From Zygnema cylindricum (lineage: Eukaryota; Streptophyta; Zygnematophyceae; Zygnematales; Zygnemataceae): DNA of 64,000 nucleotides. The notes under the pieces are model-generated. The model ran no database searches, was not told where the DNA came from, and worked only from the letters and a program-made list of their open reading frames with translations. The translations under genes and the position numbers were made by a program. This document shows positions 1 through 10,976 of this stretch, in pieces. The stretch is from contig JBBHKE010002268.1 in the NCBI GenBank assembly GCA_037447655.1, forward strand, positions 47,501 through 111,500. Direction: 5' to 3'. Numbering within the stretch: position 1 is the first letter of the stretch; every line of letters starts with the position of its first letter.

Positions 1-580
1 TCCCTCTCCCCCCCTCCTCTCTTTCTATCCCCCCTCCCCTTCATTCTTCCCTCTCTCTTATTTTTTGTAATTTCTTGAAGTAATTTGATGTACTTTGAGG
101 TGAATCAAGGTAGTAATTGGTACTTTTTTGAAGTAATGTCATGTAATTTGAGATAATATTTGGTATTTTTTTGAAGTAATTTGATGTAATTTGAGATGAA
201 TTGAGATAATTTGAAATATTTTGAGATAATTTGATAATTTGAGGTGAATCGAGGTAGAAAAAGGGAAATCTAATCAAGTAATTTGATGTAACTTGAGATA
301 ATTAGAGACAATCTGTGGCGATTTGAAAAAAATTTAGGCGATTTGACGGAATTTAAGGAAAATTTGAAGTAACTTCAGATAGTTTTTAGGGTTTTTGAGA
401 TATTTCAAGATAATGATCCGTAATTTTTAGAGGTAGTTTGAAGAAACGTGACGTAATTTAAGGAATTTAGAACTGATTTCAGGCAATTTAAGGAAATTTG
501 AAGTAATTTGAGATACTAATTTGAGTAACTCAAGGTATTAATTAGTATTATTTGGAAGCGATTTGAGGCAATTTCCAACT
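1..580. repeat. Pyrimidine tract and diverged AT-rich minisatellite
   Basis: Bases 1-60 are C/T-rich. From about 61 to 580 the sequence is an irregular array of short units built on AATTTGA, GTAATTTGA and AGGTAATTTG variants, about 10-20 bp each. Short open frames here are low-complexity and I do not call them genes. The array lies in the direction in which the GT92 gene would continue (toward the left edge), so it is probably intronic. Confidence 0.7.
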
Positions 581-805
581 ATTATGATTATAATTATAAA
601 TTATAATTATAAGTATAACTATAAATGTTAACAGTACAACAAAACACAAAAAACAAAAACACAAAAAACAAAACCAAAAACACAAAAACAACAAAAACAA
701 CCAAACAAAAACAATACACAAAAAAAACAAAGAAAATAAATACACAAAGACAAATTAAACTACAAAATTGAATAAACATCAATATAAAATCATTACTAAT
801 ATTAC

Positions 806-2414
806 CTCAATTTGGTGAATAGTTCGATGAAACTGAAGCCATTCTTGAAGATGAGGAGGACTAATGGTTCCGTACATGGGAGGTGAGCAATAAGTCAAAT
901 ATCGGTCGTAATTAGTGTGAATATTTCCCGTTTCCGTTGAACCAGGAGGTTCCGTGTAAACCGTCACATCGTCTCCGTCGACCGTCATAGTCAAGGAACC
1001 GCCAAAACTGAACGGCAACACATAGGAAAGGTCGGGTTATTATGTCCCATTATTATGTACATCGGGTAGACGTTTTTTTCACGAGGTTTATTAGAGGTTT
1101 TTTCAGTTAAGACCCCAAATTTTAGTTTATACCCCACTAATTTGAGTTACACCCCACTAGTTTTAGTTTATACCACAATACCACACGACCTTTAGTTTTC
1201 ACATTGAGTTTTTGGGACCCACAGAAACAACAAAAAAAGCAAAATGAATACAAAAATGAAAACGAAAAAGGAAAAAAAAACTCAAAACCAAAAGCCAGAA
1301 ACCAAAACCAAAGATTACGAATCAAAAACAGAATAAAAAACGCAAAAATCGAAAACGAAAATAAAAAACACGATAAATAAAACAAAAATGAAAAAACAAG
1401 GGCAACAAAAGAAACAAAAGAAACAAAAACAACAAAAGAAACAAAGGAAACAAAGGTCTAAGAAATGATGGAGGGCTAGAGATGGGACACCTGGCATAGG
1501 ACGGCTGAGTCAGCGTACACGTCAGCAAAATCGTCTCATATGGTCGAGCGTGATGTTCCCCCGGGTATAAAGCGGTCAAAGTCCCGACAATTATGGTTCC
1601 ATTCGACATTTCCCACCTATATATACAACAATCTCTCTCAATGTTGTTTTCTTTTTCTCTTTTTTTATTTCTTTTCCTTTAGTTCCTTTTATTTGTTTCT
1701 TTTTTTTTGTTTCTTTCATTTGTTTCTTCTTTTCGTTTCTTATTTTGGTTTTTTTTTTGTTTCTTTTTTGTTTAGTTTCGTTGCATATTTCTCACCTACA
1801 TATACAACAATCTCTCTAAGAGTATTTTTCCTTTTTTCTTTTTTTTGTATCATTTTGGGCAAAACGTATAAGACTTTCTCTCCAAACACAGAAGAAAGTG
1901 TGTTTTTTTTTGTTGTTTTCAAGATTCATAACGGGTAAAACACATAGAACGTTCTCTATTTCTCTAAATTTTTGGAGATGAATACGGAAATCTATAACTA
2001 TGTGCCACTAATAACAACAACTTGAAAATAAATATGGTAAACTATAATTATGTGGTACTATCAACAACTATTTTAAAGATAAATATGGTAATATGTAAAA
2101 AATATTGCTTTATAATTACTTCAAAAAAAAATATTATCTGATGTAACACCAGAATGAAGAAAAGATGACAAAAAAATACATGTAAAATGTACCATTTATG
2201 TTTTCCAGAAAACTAAAAAAAAAAACATTCTTCTAAATTGGGTATGACCAAAACCGTGGTTGAACATATTACCAATTTTGAATGAGAGAGAGAGAGCGAG
2301 AGAGAGAGACAGAGAAAGAGAGAGAGAGAGACAAAGAGAGAGACACGGAGACAGAGAGAGAGACAGAGAGAGACAGAGGACAGAGAGAGACAGAGAGACA
2401 AAGAGAAAGAGAGA

Positions 2415-2492
<78 letters not shown>

Positions 2493-3715
2493 NNNNNNNN
2501 NNNNNNNNNNNNNNNNNNNNNNNNNNNNNNNNNNNNNNNNNNNNNNNNNNNNNNNNNNNNNNNNNNNNNNNNNNNNNNNNNNNNNNNNNNNNNNNNNNNN
2601 NNNNNNNNNNNNNNNNNNNNNNNNNNNNNNNNNNNNNNNNNNNNNNNNNNNNNNNNNNNNNNNNNNNNNNNNNNNNNNNNNNNNNNNNNNNNNNNNNNNN
2701 NNNNNNNNNNNNNNNNNNNNNNNNNNNNNNNNNNNNNNNNNNNNNNNNNNNNNNNNNNNNNNNNNNNNNNNNNNNNNNNNNNNNNNNNNNNNNNNNNNNN
2801 NNNNNNNNNNNNNNNNNNNNNNNNNNNNNNNNNNNNNNNNNNNNNNNNNNNNNNNNNNNNNNNNNNNNNNNNNNNNNNNNNNNNNNNNNNNNNNNNNNNN
2901 NNNNNNNNNNNNNNNNNNNNNNNNNNNNNNNNNNNNNNNNNNNNNNNNNNNNNNNNNNNNNNNNNNNNNNNNNNNNNNNNNNNNNNCAACTCCGACCGGT
3001 ACCCAATGTTCCAAAACAGGATAAGTCACGGATGGCGTGGAGAGGGAGAGCGAAGTGTCGGCGAAGCGAGAGGGAGAGGTGCGGTAGGCACTGAATAGGA
3101 CAAAACCTTGTAACCCATGGCCAGCCTCAACCCTGGAAAACCCTCCTTCCACCCCCCATCATTCACTCGGTTACTCATTCTCTCTATCCCTCTCTCCCCC
3201 TCCCAATCCATCCCCCACTCCTCCCTCTCCCTCACCCTCTCCCTCTCTCTCTCCCGCTCCCGCTCCCTCTCCCTCTCCCCCTCCCTCTTCCTTTCCCTCT
3301 TCCTCTTCCTCTCCCTCTCCCTATGCCTCTCCATCCCCTCCCCGCCCATAAGTCTCTCGCTCTATCTTGCTATCCTCATTTGTTCTCGCACTAAGATTCT
3401 CTCCCTCTCCTCCCCTCCCCCTCCCCCTCCCTCTCCCTCTCCTTCTCCCCCAATCCATTCTCCCATGAGACGAAAAAAAAAATCTCAAATTCATTTCACA
3501 TCTGGTCCCTCTAAACAGACATAGAGAGAGATAAAAGAGAGAGAGAAGGAGAAAGTTTGAAGGATGGGAGAGCGAGAGAGGAGAAAGAGAGAGAAAATAG
3601 GAATTGAGAAAGAGAGAGAAAATAGGAATTGAGAAAGAGTGAGAAAAGGGAGAGAGTGAGCAAGAGAGAGAGAGAGGGGGGGGAGAAAGAGAGGGAGGGA
3701 GAGAGAGACAGAGGA

Positions 3716-3747
<32 letters not shown>

Positions 3748-4162
3748 GGAGAGAAAGAGAGAGAGAGGGAGAGAGAGAGAGAGAAAGAAAAAGAGAGCGA
3801 GAGAAAGAAGGAAGAAAGAGTGAGAGGAAGCAATAGAGACAGGAAATATCAGAGAGAGAGAGACACAGAGAGAGTGAGAGAGAGAGAGAGAGAGAGAAAG
3901 AAGAAAGCAATTACTCTTACCTCCGCTGTCGAACCTCTTTAACTCTCGTGCTATTCTTCGTCCCTTCCCTCCTCTCATCTATGACCACTCCCACTCTACC
4001 TCCTCCTCCTCCCACCCTGTGCCCCACTTCTCTCCCCTCTCTCTCCCCCCCCGGAGCCGCCCAATAGAGGACCAAAATTGCCAAGGCATTGCTGGCCACT
4101 ATGGCTGCGGCCAATAGAAGACATCCGGCCCCCGAGAGTCTAACAAATGTATAAAAAAACAA
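806..4162 (-). CDS. GT92 (DUF23) glycosyltransferase, galactan-synthase-like, partial
   Basis: Four minus-strand pieces fit a type II Golgi GT92 protein, the family of plant beta-1,4-galactan synthases. (1) About 4162-3921 has a short N-terminus and a hydrophobic segment (GCLLLAAAIVASNALAILVL), ending at a strong donor (CGGAG/GTAAGAGT). (2) About 3118-2987 encodes FSAYRTSPSRFA and runs into the gap. (3) 1616-1491 encodes RPYETILLTCTL. (4) 1007-806 encodes VTVYTEPPGS and YLTYCSPPMYG followed by EWLQFH, the stretch that precedes the catalytic fold in plant members. Exons 3 and 4 join in phase 2 (CCAG/GTGTCC to TTCAG/TTTTG), and exon 4 ends at ATTGAG/GTAATA. The catalytic part with the metal-binding motif would lie beyond the left edge. 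The gap hides part of the N-terminal region. GT92 is likely from motif memory; the galactan role is inference. Confidence 0.58.
1610..1822. repeat. Duplicated 30-bp motif beside the third GT92 exon
   Basis: A motif reading CCTATATATACAACAATC at 1615-1632 recurs with one or two changes near 1795-1812. Between the copies is T-rich DNA. The first copy overlaps the proposed acceptor of the third GT92 exon (minus strand, TATATAG/GTGGG), so the intron end may have been duplicated. Confidence 0.5.
2282..2492. repeat. (GA)n microsatellite abutting an assembly gap
   Basis: Imperfect GAGAGA and GACAGA repeats become a pure (GA)n run that enters the 494-base N block at 2493-2986. The assembly probably failed on this tract. 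The long open frames across it, in both directions, come from dinucleotide repeats plus N. Confidence 0.9.
2493..2986. other. Assembly gap (494 N)
   Basis: Run of N. It interrupts the N-terminal part of the GT92 gene; the coding exon to its right (2987-3118, minus) runs straight into it. Confidence 1.
3140..3910. repeat. Mirror pyrimidine and purine tracts
   Basis: About 3170-3460 is dominated by CT, CCCTCT and CCTCC units, and about 3520-3910 by GA, GAGAAA and G-run units (a G run near 3736). Together they form a long polypyrimidine block followed by a polypurine block, separated by about 60 bp of ordinary sequence. The tracts sit in the proposed intron between the first and second GT92 exons. 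Confidence 0.85.
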
Positions 4163-6068
4163 AAAAGAAAGAAGGAGAGGAAGAGGAAGCGGAAGAGGAA
4201 GAAGAGGAGTATGTGAGATTTTTGATTGTTTCTAGTGAGTTTTAAATGCTTTTTTAGTGTTTTTCGGCGTTTTCGGGAAGTCTAAAACTCATGTAAAAAG
4301 CAAAAAAGAAAAGCCAAGAAAAGGAAAAGGAATGGTCGTCTTTTAAATTATTTCCATGTTCCTATCGGTGTGCTTAGGGAGGAACTGTGGGAGGGAGAGA
4401 AGGAGAGGGAAAGGGAGGGAAGGAATGAGATCGCAGGGGAAGGAATGGATGGAAAGGAAGAATGGAAGGGGGAAGGAAAGGATGGAGGGAGGGAAGGAGG
4501 AAATGGAAAGGAGGAACGAATGGAATGGATCTCGGAAGGAACTGCCAAACATTGCCTGTAATTCAACCTCATCCGTGGGCTAATATCAGTGTGACATATG
4601 GTCACACAATCAATTGAAACTAAATAAAAGCGTCTTCTTCCACGTTCGAATCCACTTCGATCATCATCTCTCCCTCTCCCTCTCTCTCTTTCTCACCCTT
4701 CTCCATCTATCCCTCATTCTCACTCTACACCCTCGGCAATTCTGATTGTAATTACTTCGAAACATACTTTTTTCAGGTGCAGTTTTTAGTAATATTTATA
4801 CATAAAATAGTGTGGGCCATTTATAACATCGACCAAACAAAATGCAAGCCGGTCCAAAGAAACAAGGTGAGTGGAATTTGTTGAGTACATCAAGATAGTT
4901 TGTTTCCTACTATTTTCTCATCTAAACTATTAGTCCATCCACACTAACTAAGGTTCAAAGATAAAGTGACGCACATCCACAGCTTTGAGCTGACATCTGA
5001 AACCATATAAAGAAGTACGGTACTTTTTGGTAGAAATCTCTTAGTACACTACACCTACTTTAATCTTTCCGTGCGTATGATACGTCAAAAAATACTGTAC
5101 TTTTGTTGCCTCGAGTATGGCACTCCAAATCGCGAGATACACAGTTCATCCACATTACTAAGGGTTGCCTTAGCAAGTTTTGAATTTATTAACAACACCA
5201 ATCCACAATAATGCTGGTGAGATTCTCCTGTATTAGATACAGTTTACACAAACTCGCGTTTTGAAGATAACTGATAAACCAAATTCGTGATAAACACACC
5301 ATTAAATGGGCTTATTTTATTAATAAAGTGACCAATCAATAATGGTGCAACATCGAAAAATTGCGTTTAGCTTGGACCATTTTAAATTACAAAAATTACC
5401 AATTCAAAACCAAGGACGAATTTGAAGCAAAGGTTCAACGATTCAACGTTTGACAATGGTACTTTGAAATTCTAAATTGACACCTGGTACATGAAAAATT
5501 GAAAAATGAACGAGAAATAAACTATAACAAAAACAAGAAACCAGAACAACAACTAGAACAAGTGAACAACAATGGGAACTTACAACAAAAATCAGAGATT
5601 ACAAAAGTTTGAAATACACATTGAAATCTGGTAGAAAAATGTTTAGAAGTATTAATTAAAACACAGAAATGTAAATATATGGTTGTGCACAAAAGAGTTT
5701 TTGTACATTTTCCACCGAAACTTAAAAAAAAAAAAAAGCAGAGGCAATAAGATTGGCATCATTTACATTATTAAAATAATATCCACAGACATTTAAGAGA
5801 AAGAGGTACAACGTGAATCATTTTTAGAGTAAAGAAGTTATGGCGTGGGGTTTATATTAGTTTTATTAACTCTAATTCAGTTCCAAATGACGTGGCCGAT
5901 TCTAAACCGATTAAAGAATTACCGTTAAGAGAAAAACAATTAGTGTCATTGACACTATTTTATGTTCGAGCTGTAAAATTTAGGGTCACCGACATAGTGC
6001 CATTTACGCTAATAGCGATACACGGTGTGCTTTCTGCTGTCACATACAACTTGTACTTCTGTTAACTA
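4163..6068. other. Intergenic, no gene seen
   Basis: Upstream of the GT92 start lie purine-rich DNA (4376-4530) and a pyrimidine tract (4665-4735), then AT-rich sequence without coding character. Near 5940-6027 is the right end of an F1-type MITE (AATAGCGATACACGGTG). I see no promoter I can defend. Confidence 0.6.
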
Positions 6069-6267
6069 CACTGCCCATTGTTATAAGAGTAAATAACACT
6101 AATTCGGCCACGACTTTTTCTGGCAGAAAAATGTAAAATAGAGTTAACAACAATACTCAAGGGAGTGGACTAAAATCTGCCAGGTCTCCACGCACTAAAT
6201 TAGTGTTAAATATTCTAATTTCGCATTAACACTCATAAATCCTTAAAGCAGACAACAATATGCAGTG
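6069..6267. mobile_element. F1 MITE, short form (199 bp)
   Basis: Starts CACTGCCCATTGTTAT and ends ATAT-GCAGTG, roughly inverted, with TA on both sides (6067-6068 and 6268-6269). It shares an internal core (CTGCCAGGTCTCC, CACTAAATTAG) and its exact length with the copy at 8463-8661. It has no coding capacity. Terminal repeats and the TA target point to a Tc1/mariner-type non-autonomous element. Confidence 0.7.
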
Positions 6268-6737
6268 TACTATTCTAATCATTAATTTTTGGATGATAAA
6301 ATCTCCAGCACACTTCAACCTTGATAAGTGGATTTGACTTTGTTAACCTAATTGAATATCAAATTCAATCATTTTATAGGCTAGATAAACTTTAAAGAAC
6401 CACGCAAAACCGAAAAGGTTATGAAACAACTTGTGCTTTTATTAAATACGCTAAGGAGAAAAAAAGGATTTTAGCACCATTGACTCCTTTCAGAGTTTCT
6501 TGAAAAAAGTTAGGTTAAGTACAAATGTTTCTCAAAGACCTGCTGGAAAAAGTCACTGTAAAGCTCTTATAAAGACGACAAATGTACAAATAAATTTAAT
6601 TTCGACCAATAATGAGTTTCTTTAATCATATAGTGTATTATATTTAGTATATAATATGAAATATATAAGAGTACAAGAGGATGAAAAGATGTAACACACA
6701 AGCTAAACATACAAGATGATTGAAAATGAGATTTGAA

Positions 6738-6800
6738 AAGAGGGGGAGGACAAGGGGGGGGCAGAGGGGGAGGGAGAGGGAGAGGGAGAGGGAGAGGGAC
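6738..6800. repeat. Purine (GGGAGA)n tract
   Basis: G-rich repeats of GGGAGAGGGA. Simple sequence with no gene. Confidence 0.85.
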
Positions 6801-6900
6801 GTTTGCTTCAATAAAAAACTGTCGACGATAAATCCTTAACCATTTAACCTGACTGAGATCGACTATTTTTAGGGTTTCTTGCACAAAGTTAGGTTAGTTA

Positions 6901-7679
6901 GGGTATGTCCCCATGTACTTGTAACTTAGCGAACTTACTTTGTATTTTAGCGCGGATCCGGCGGACCCGCTTTTCAAGTGTCCCTATGTGTAAGAACGTA
7001 TCGTAAGTTACGTTTGTGACGATTGTATACGTCGACAATACCTGTGACGGTTGTCAACGTCTACAATCTGTGTTGTCGGACGTTATTTTTTGGAACTGCT
7101 TGTGTGACGTCGCATGTCTTACCGTGACATTGTAGACGTACCGCCTTCCACCCTGTACCGTTTCACGGTTGAAGAAGTTGCGCTTTGCCTTTGCGTCTCC
7201 TGTTCGGTCGACGTGAAATGGCATCGGAATTTCGAGACCCCTGCAAAAAAAAAATCCGTACTGGACGAAAACGGACAAAACCAAACAAAAAGTGTAATTT
7301 TCTTTGCCGTATTAAATGCAAACGGACAAAACATAGCGATTTCCGTACTTTTCTTTGTCTTTGAAAATCGTGTGAAATACTTCGAAAATTGCGGCACGTG
7401 CGAATATATGTTCCTATTTGTTTACATAAAATCCCTAGTTTTAAATCACATCGCGCATGTCTTTTAAAGATAAGGTTGAAGATGACGTTTTTTGTCGTCA
7501 AAGTGGATCGAAAAACACAAGACGACAAATTTTCGTACATCCTAAGTTCGAGGGTGACGCAAATTGTACTCTACAAATTTGCGATTCCTTTGTACGGTTG
7601 GAACTTAGGCAGTACGACGCTAAGTTTTACAGGAAAACGACAGAAAAAAACCCTTACTTATGCACATGGGGACACACCC
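6901..7679. mobile_element. F3 element, PIF/Harbinger-like, TTA target duplication
   Basis: The left end reads GGGTATGTCCCCATGTAC. The right end reads GCACATGGGGACACACCC, its inverse with a few changes. TTA flanks both ends (6898-6900 and 7680-7682). A 3-bp TTA duplication is the PIF/Harbinger (Tourist) signature. The inside has short overlapping frames but nothing I recognise as a transposase, so it is probably non-autonomous. Relatives lie at about 24.0-24.37 kb (inverted) and 35.6-36.4 kb. Confidence 0.75.
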
Positions 7680-7682
7680 TTA

Positions 7683-8460
7683 CAGTGATTCTCACAGGCT
7701 GCAGAAAATTTTCAAAGGAAAAACTTCGTACCGAGGACGACGAAAAAATTTGTCGCTTGAACGCTGCGACGATAAGCTCCTCGGGAGAACCATAGAAAGA
7801 GCTGTTTCGTCGGCCGCCACGTGTCATAAGCCATGAGTATATCCAGAAAAAACTTTTCAGGTCCGCCATTTTTGTCGTCACCGGAACTGTAAAAGTCGAC
7901 AGTTAGGAGTACCATCCAGAAGAAGTTGGCAGGTGTACGGATGGAACCGAAAGTTAAAAAACGGATGCCACATGTGTAAGGTGAAACAGAAATTGTACTC
8001 TGCAATAATGACCGTAATAAAGTACAGTACGGTAATGTGTTGTGCTGTCTTGCAGCGAATTTGGGCCACCGTTCCATCCCCCGTTAGAATTGGTGTAGCG
8101 CTGTCAGTCAAGCCACATCGAACCGTCGAATACGGATTTAGACGGCTGGATTCAAGTCTAATGATGCTCTAGTTCTAGGAGTTTAGAACTATGACTTTGA
8201 TACTTTGTAATTTTATAGCAGGCTACAGCGATTGGCTAGAAACGTACAGAAAATCTCTACATCGGATCTCCAGGATGGTAAAACAAAGTGTTGTTCAATA
8301 GAAGTGAGGCAATGTATCCGCCCACTACAGTTACCACTTACCAAGCTTGTAAAATACTAAAATGTCTCTCATTTGCACATACGACAATCGAGATTGATGG
8401 AAGGTACAGTACAGTACGGTACAGTACATACAGTTTCAGGTGAGGTAACACTGTAACAGC
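7683..8460. other. Intergenic, no gene seen
   Basis: Ordinary mixed-composition DNA. Several overlapping open frames of 60-120 codons occur on both strands, none with a recognisable motif or consistent codon pattern. The stretch 8401-8440 is dense in GTAC words. Confidence 0.5.
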
Positions 8461-8462
8461 TA

Positions 8463-8661
8463 CACCGCGAATCGTTATTAGCGTTATGAACTCTATATCG
8501 GCGCCCTCAAATTTTGACATTAATACCCTAAATAGAATAAACTACACTATTTAAGGACGTGGACCATAATCTGCCACGTCTCCTGGCACTAAATTAGAAT
8601 GAATGACGCTAATTTTTTCTTTACTCTAATAATTTCTCAACGCTAATAACGATTCGCGGTG
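8463..8661. mobile_element. F1 MITE, short form (199 bp), best-preserved ends
   Basis: The terminal inverted repeat is near-perfect over about 25 bp: CACCGCGAATCGTTATTAGC at the left and GCTAATAACGATTCGCGGTG at the right. TA lies on both sides (8461-8462, 8662-8663). No coding capacity. I take this copy as the reference for the short F1 form. Confidence 0.85.
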
Positions 8662-8663
8662 TA

Positions 8664-8725
8664 GTGTTGGGTATCGAGGACCTTTTGCCGATATTCGATA
8701 TATATCGAATTTCAGGTACCTTTCA
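8664..8725. mobile_element. F2 MITE fragment, abutting the F1 copy
   Basis: Starts GTGTTGGGTATCGAGGACC directly after the TA that closes the F1 copy, then runs into the palindrome ATTCGATATATATCGAAT. It resembles the F2 copies at 30146 and 50564 but lacks a right end. Confidence 0.6.
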
Positions 8726-8946
8726 AATCTTGGGCCTGCCAAGTTATTTTGGTAAAATCTACCACCCTAATATCTGTCCCCGTCGGGATAGCATAGGCGG
8801 CCATGGCTCTATCTCCCTCTCCAACTTTCAGTGACTGTGATAAGTGTGGGAGCTGGAGAGAGGAGTTAGAGGCAGACTGCCTCTGCTTCTTTTCTGCATT
8901 TTACAAAACCTAGAAAATACTAAAATAGCCTTTAATTTCTACACTA

Positions 8947-10325
8947 TGCAAACAAATCATTGCTTTGCTAATCCTTTTTTTCCTTTCCTTGAGTTATAGA
9001 GATCGAATCGTGGGTGCTGAGAAATGGCTTTGCTGGCAATTTTTCCATTCACCCGACAAACACATTAGCATTTGATTGAACATATGTCTCCATGTGTTAA
9101 AAAAAAGTGTGGAATACCACTTAAAGAAGATCCTTCATTTACACTTTTTGGGTGCGTAGCCCCCCACGAACCACGTGGAAAAACATGATTGAATCTATTT
9201 CATTTAAAGTGTTATCACTAACACTTCATCAAGTTTACTAACGACGGGGAGCACACCAACGCAAATGCTCTTAGGTACACCAGGAATCGCTATATTCGTC
9301 AATATTTTTTCCGCCACTTTGATCGACTTTTTGCCCTGCACACGCGTCCGATTTCTGTTTGGAGACGGCCAACCGGAAGGTAAGATCCACTGCGACTAAG
9401 ATGGCCTTACCTTTCCGTCGCAGCCGACGAATTAGTAATCTGACTAGTGTGCACTGAAATAAAACGATTATACTGGCAATTTTTGTTTGACGCTAATAGC
9501 GATTGACGGTGTACATGTGACTGGTTCAGACACGCAAGTCAGCTTTTGAGCTACATGCAACAGTTAGGACATTACTGTAGCTAACAGGAATGCTGCGTCG
9601 GTATTGAAACGCGTAGCCTGGAAACGCTTTATACAAACGCGCTACTACGGAAACGCGTAAATATAACCGCGAAATGACGTGAAAACGCTGAAAGAAGGAC
9701 AAAACAGCTTGTCGCGTAAGTTTTTTTTGTCTTTTGTGACACGTTGCATCGGCATTTGCTTTAATGTAGAATGTTGCGACAGCAGAGCACGCAAAATTGA
9801 AAAAGTTGACAAATGGATAAGTCGCGTCGCGAGGTAGTCATCGAGACAGGAGATGAAGCATACGGACGGCTGAGATCATAGAAATTTGTTTAGCATCCAA
9901 TAAAGTGAATAAAGTCAATAAAATTTATGACTGACATGTTCGCGGTGCCGATTAGCCGTGTGCGAATAGGATAAGCTTGCGAAGCACGTGACGAAATATT
10001 TTAAGTTTGAATCGAGGTTCTCGCCATGTTGGCGTTTAGCATTGAATGATGACACAAATGAGTCAGCAGCGCCTACCAATCAGGTGGCTCTTACGATACC
10101 AAAATATTTCACAATATTTCAGGGAGGAAACGTGCGGTCACTAATCTCCTTGTCCAGCACTTTTTTCTCATCTGACGTGGCACTTTCGATGCACTTTTGG
10201 ATATTTCATGAGTGCCAATCAGCTGAGAGATTTTAATCTCTTGTGCAGATATTTTAATGTTTTATCCACAATGCGTGGCTTTCAGTTACACACTTTTCAC
10301 GCCCCCACTGTGGATCCCCTGGATC
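8947..10325. repeat. Duplicated 1.4-kb segment, copy 1
   Basis: From GCAAACAAATCATTGC to GTGGATCCCC this segment is repeated at 20702-22557 with only scattered differences. It holds an ancient F1 relic ending near 9511 and a cluster of AAACGCG words near 9610-9690. It contains the empty TA site (9573-9574) that is filled by a 489-bp MITE in copy 2. I recognise no protein; a frame at 9988-10236 is kept partly open in both copies but has no known motif. It may be a non-autonomous transposon or a plain segmental duplication. Confidence 0.85.
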
Positions 10326-10976
10326 AACTTTTATCCAGTATAGCACAGAACAACTACGCTACAGTACAGTCCAGCACACTGCCAATAATGAGACTTAAAT
10401 CTCTCTAAATCTAGTGAGTACTTTTCTTTACTTGAAATCATAAACTTTGTCATTAGAAATGTCTCTTTTAGTGGATCCAAATGAGCCGCGTTTGAAAAAC
10501 TAATATAGTGTAGATTATTCTGATAAAGTGGGAAAGCTAATAATTTACGAAATGTAATAGCAATAGGCGACGGACAGTGGCAAACTCCCACCTGACAGGA
10601 ACTAGAACCATTTCTTCACCGCAATACACCTTTGCCAATTAACAAATAAAGGAAAACATCGACGGTTCATATGTGCTACTATACTTGTTACATTCATCGA
10701 ACGGTGGATATACTCTCCAGGGAACGCGACATCGGTTGCCACGTCAAAGGTTCTGCTGCCAAAATTAGGGCAACAACTTTGTGAACCTTTGATGATCTTT
10801 CTGGAGCTTTCTCTGGCAGGAAGTTTCATCACTCCCTGCTGCTGCAAGGTTACTTCACAGAGAAATAAACACTACTTTCCTTCTTTTTACCAAGTTTTAC
10901 TTTTTTAATCTCAGCAGTACATGGCCATCAAATCTTACTGTGAATAATATTGGTTCTTTATCATCTTCTTTAAGCC
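10326..10976. other. Upstream region of the EamA gene
   Basis: No coding sequence I can support. It covers the end of the duplicated segment to the first ATG of the transporter and should contain that gene's promoter and 5' UTR. I see no clear TATA box at a useful distance. Confidence 0.4.

Noticed and set aside
2196-3152. Long open frames in several phases across the GA repeat and gap
   Set aside because: They are dinucleotide-repeat and N translations. Only the 2987-3118 minus-strand piece has real coding character.
3321-3978. Ser/Leu- and Arg/Glu-rich frames of 100-170 codons
   Set aside because: Pure CT/GA simple-sequence translation.
7114-7467. Overlapping frames inside the F3 element as a transposase
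   Set aside because: No DDE-like or Myb-like signature and three competing frames, so I treat F3 as non-autonomous.
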